From NCBI RefSeq assembly GCF_001644575.1, contig NZ_CP015596.1, positions 5,084,001 through 5,148,000 on the forward strand: a DNA stretch of 64,000 bases. The letters run 5' to 3'. A program made the position numbers and the translations under genes. The notes under the pieces were generated by a model that saw only the letters and a list, made by a program, of their open reading frames with translations, was not told where the DNA came from and did not search any database. This DNA is from Mycobacterium adipatum. GTDB taxonomy: Bacteria; Actinomycetota; Actinomycetes; Mycobacteriales; Mycobacteriaceae. Of the stretch, positions 63,162 to 64,000 are shown in pieces. Numbering within the stretch: position 1 is the first letter of the stretch; each line of letters starts with the position of its first letter.

Positions 63162-63716
63162 GTGACGAACCCGGATCCCCTCGCAGGGCCGCCGTCTCCC
63201 GGTCAGCCCCGCATCATCCGCCGCACCCCGACCGGCTCGTTCCCGGTTGTCGTTCCGCCGTCGACTCCCGAGGACCCGACGTCCTATGTGCGCGGACAGA
63301 CCGCCTACATTCCGCGTCCGGTTCCGGTCGCGGTGCCCTCGCGTCGACCTCCGGGTCCGGGTACCGCCATCGCGGCCGCCACAGCGAGCATCCTGTCCGG
63401 CTGGGCCACCGCCGTGATCGCCACCGACCTGATCGCCGGATGGTGGAGCACCGATCTACTGTTCTGCATCGCGATCGGCTTCCTCACCGCCATCTCGGCC
63501 GCCGCAGGGATCGGCGGGTTGATCGCGCTGCTGTTACGGCGCCGGATGGGTCGGCTGTTGATCGCGGTCGGTGCCGCCATCGGGCTGCTCATCTTCGGCA
63601 GCCTGTTCCTGGCCGGCGCCAAACTGCATCCAGTGGTCTACGCCATGCCGCTGCTGCCGGTCTCGGCGATCGTGCTCGCCGCATTGCCGAGCACCCGGGA
63701 CTGGGCGCGCAGCTGA
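63162..63716 (+). CDS. small membrane protein of unknown function
   Basis: From GTG 63162 the product is 184 aa. The N-terminal 65 residues are Pro/Arg-rich and soluble (GPPSPGQPRIIRRTPTGSFPVV). Four hydrophobic helices follow (about 68-90, 93-115, 125-145, 150-172). I do not recognise a family. It is 1 bp after the M23 gene, so it is probably coupled to it and may help in the same envelope process. An alternative TTG start lies at 63153. Converges with the helicase gene. Confidence 0.65.
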   Translation: MTNPDPLAGPPSPGQPRIIRRTPTGSFPVVVPPSTPEDPTSYVRGQTAYIPRPVPVAVPSRRPPGPGTAIAAATASILSGWATAVIATDLIAGWWSTDLLFCIAIGFLTAISAAAGIGGLIALLLRRRMGRLLIAVGAAIGLLIFGSLFLAGAKLHPVVYAMPLLPVSAIVLAALPSTRDWARS

Positions 63717-63733
63717 TCCCCGACCCTGCCGAT

Positions 63734-64000
63734 CTAGAGCTTCTGCACCGGCGCGTGGTTGTGCATCAACTTCACCCGTCCGGCGCTGCCGAAGTCGATG
63801 AGCGACATCGCCGACTCCCCCGCCCCGGAGACCTCTTCCACGCGGCCGAGACCGTACTTGTCGTGGGTGACCCGGTCCCCCGGTTCCAGCGTGATCATCG
63901 CGCGGTTGCGCGCCTTGGCCGGCGCCGGTCGCGCGTTGTCGGCGAAGCGCCCGACGCTGCGCGGCGCGCTGAGCACCGAGGCCGGGGTCTCGACGCGGCG
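63734..64000 (-). CDS. pcrA: ATP-dependent DNA helicase PcrA/UvrD1, C-terminal end
   Basis: Only the last 88 residues are in the window; the gene continues past 64000. The segment holds the linker (ASVLSAPRSVGRFADN) and the C-terminal Tudor-like domain LEPGDRVTHDKYGLGRVEEVSG, which in PcrA/UvrD helicases contacts RNA polymerase. The position after the M23 gene matches Rv0949 (uvrD1). Helicase motifs themselves are outside the window, so the assignment rests on this domain and synteny. Confidence 0.85.
   Translation of the reverse strand, partial: RRVETPASVLSAPRSVGRFADNARPAPAKARNRAMITLEPGDRVTHDKYGLGRVEEVSGAGESAMSLIDFGSAGRVKLMHNHAPVQKL

Overview
The window is high-GC chromosomal DNA from a rapidly growing mycobacterium (Mycolicibacterium-like). 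The evidence is MspA-type porins, an LpqN lipoprotein, mprA/mprB/pepD, and long collinearity with the M. tuberculosis Rv0949-Rv0998 interval (recalled from memory, not searched). Read from right to left, that backbone is pcrA/uvrD1 C-terminus, M23 peptidase, sucC-sucD, an F420-type LLM enzyme, the Rv0954 homologue, perM, purN-purH, the MoxR/VWA pair Rv0958-Rv0959, Rv0966c, the echA7-fadE12-accA2-accD2-fadE13-atuA operon, rpmF, mprA-mprB-pepD-moaB2, mscL, a SAF-domain gene, the FmdB/Ruc chaperone, 5-FTHF cyclo-ligase, galU, moeA/glp, rimJ, glpR, and the cAMP-dependent acetyltransferase pat. No insertion sequence, integrase, CRISPR array or rRNA was seen. The only tRNA is tRNA-Ala(CGC) at 18712-18784.

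Left part (1-18.5 kb): two lipoproteins, a CDF transporter, a pat/aroE-like pair, several one-regulator-one-target units, and an accessory catabolic operon (10911-17692). The operon holds an extradiol dioxygenase, a FAH hydrolase, an acyl-CoA synthetase, a flavin hydroxylase and a P450. All junctions overlap by 4 bp or are 2 bp apart. It lies opposite a TetR gene with a paired operator. It is the best candidate here for an undescribed degradation pathway.

Middle (18.7-33.6 kb): cell-division/cell-surface genes and envelope-stress genes. Between mscL and moaB2 is a tandem expansion of two MspA-type porins and three copies of a small secreted protein of unknown function. The two porin genes share a promoter (TTGCYG-17-TAnnnT). 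A 52-aa gene with its own terminator and a Crp/GlxR-type site follows.

Right part (33.6-64 kb): an AtuA/acyl-CoA carboxylase operon, the MoxR/VWA pair, and purine genes. A lone DUF559/AbiEi-like gene is bracketed by two near-identical 53-bp hairpins. The division genes perM and Rv0954 follow, then sulfone (SfnG) and F420 oxidoreductases. Next come a secreted intradiol-dioxygenase-like lipoprotein, a thiolase-like gene, an S9 peptidase behind a doubled palindromic operator, sucCD, and an M23 peptidase. Two KstR-consensus palindromes (54283-54296, 57652-57665) link this stretch to sterol-responsive control.

Regulatory calls (CIRCE, KstR, Crp, MprA-, MtrA- and TetR-type sites) come from visible symmetry or consensus matches and are untested. 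Start codons were chosen by RBS, operon overlap and remembered homologues.
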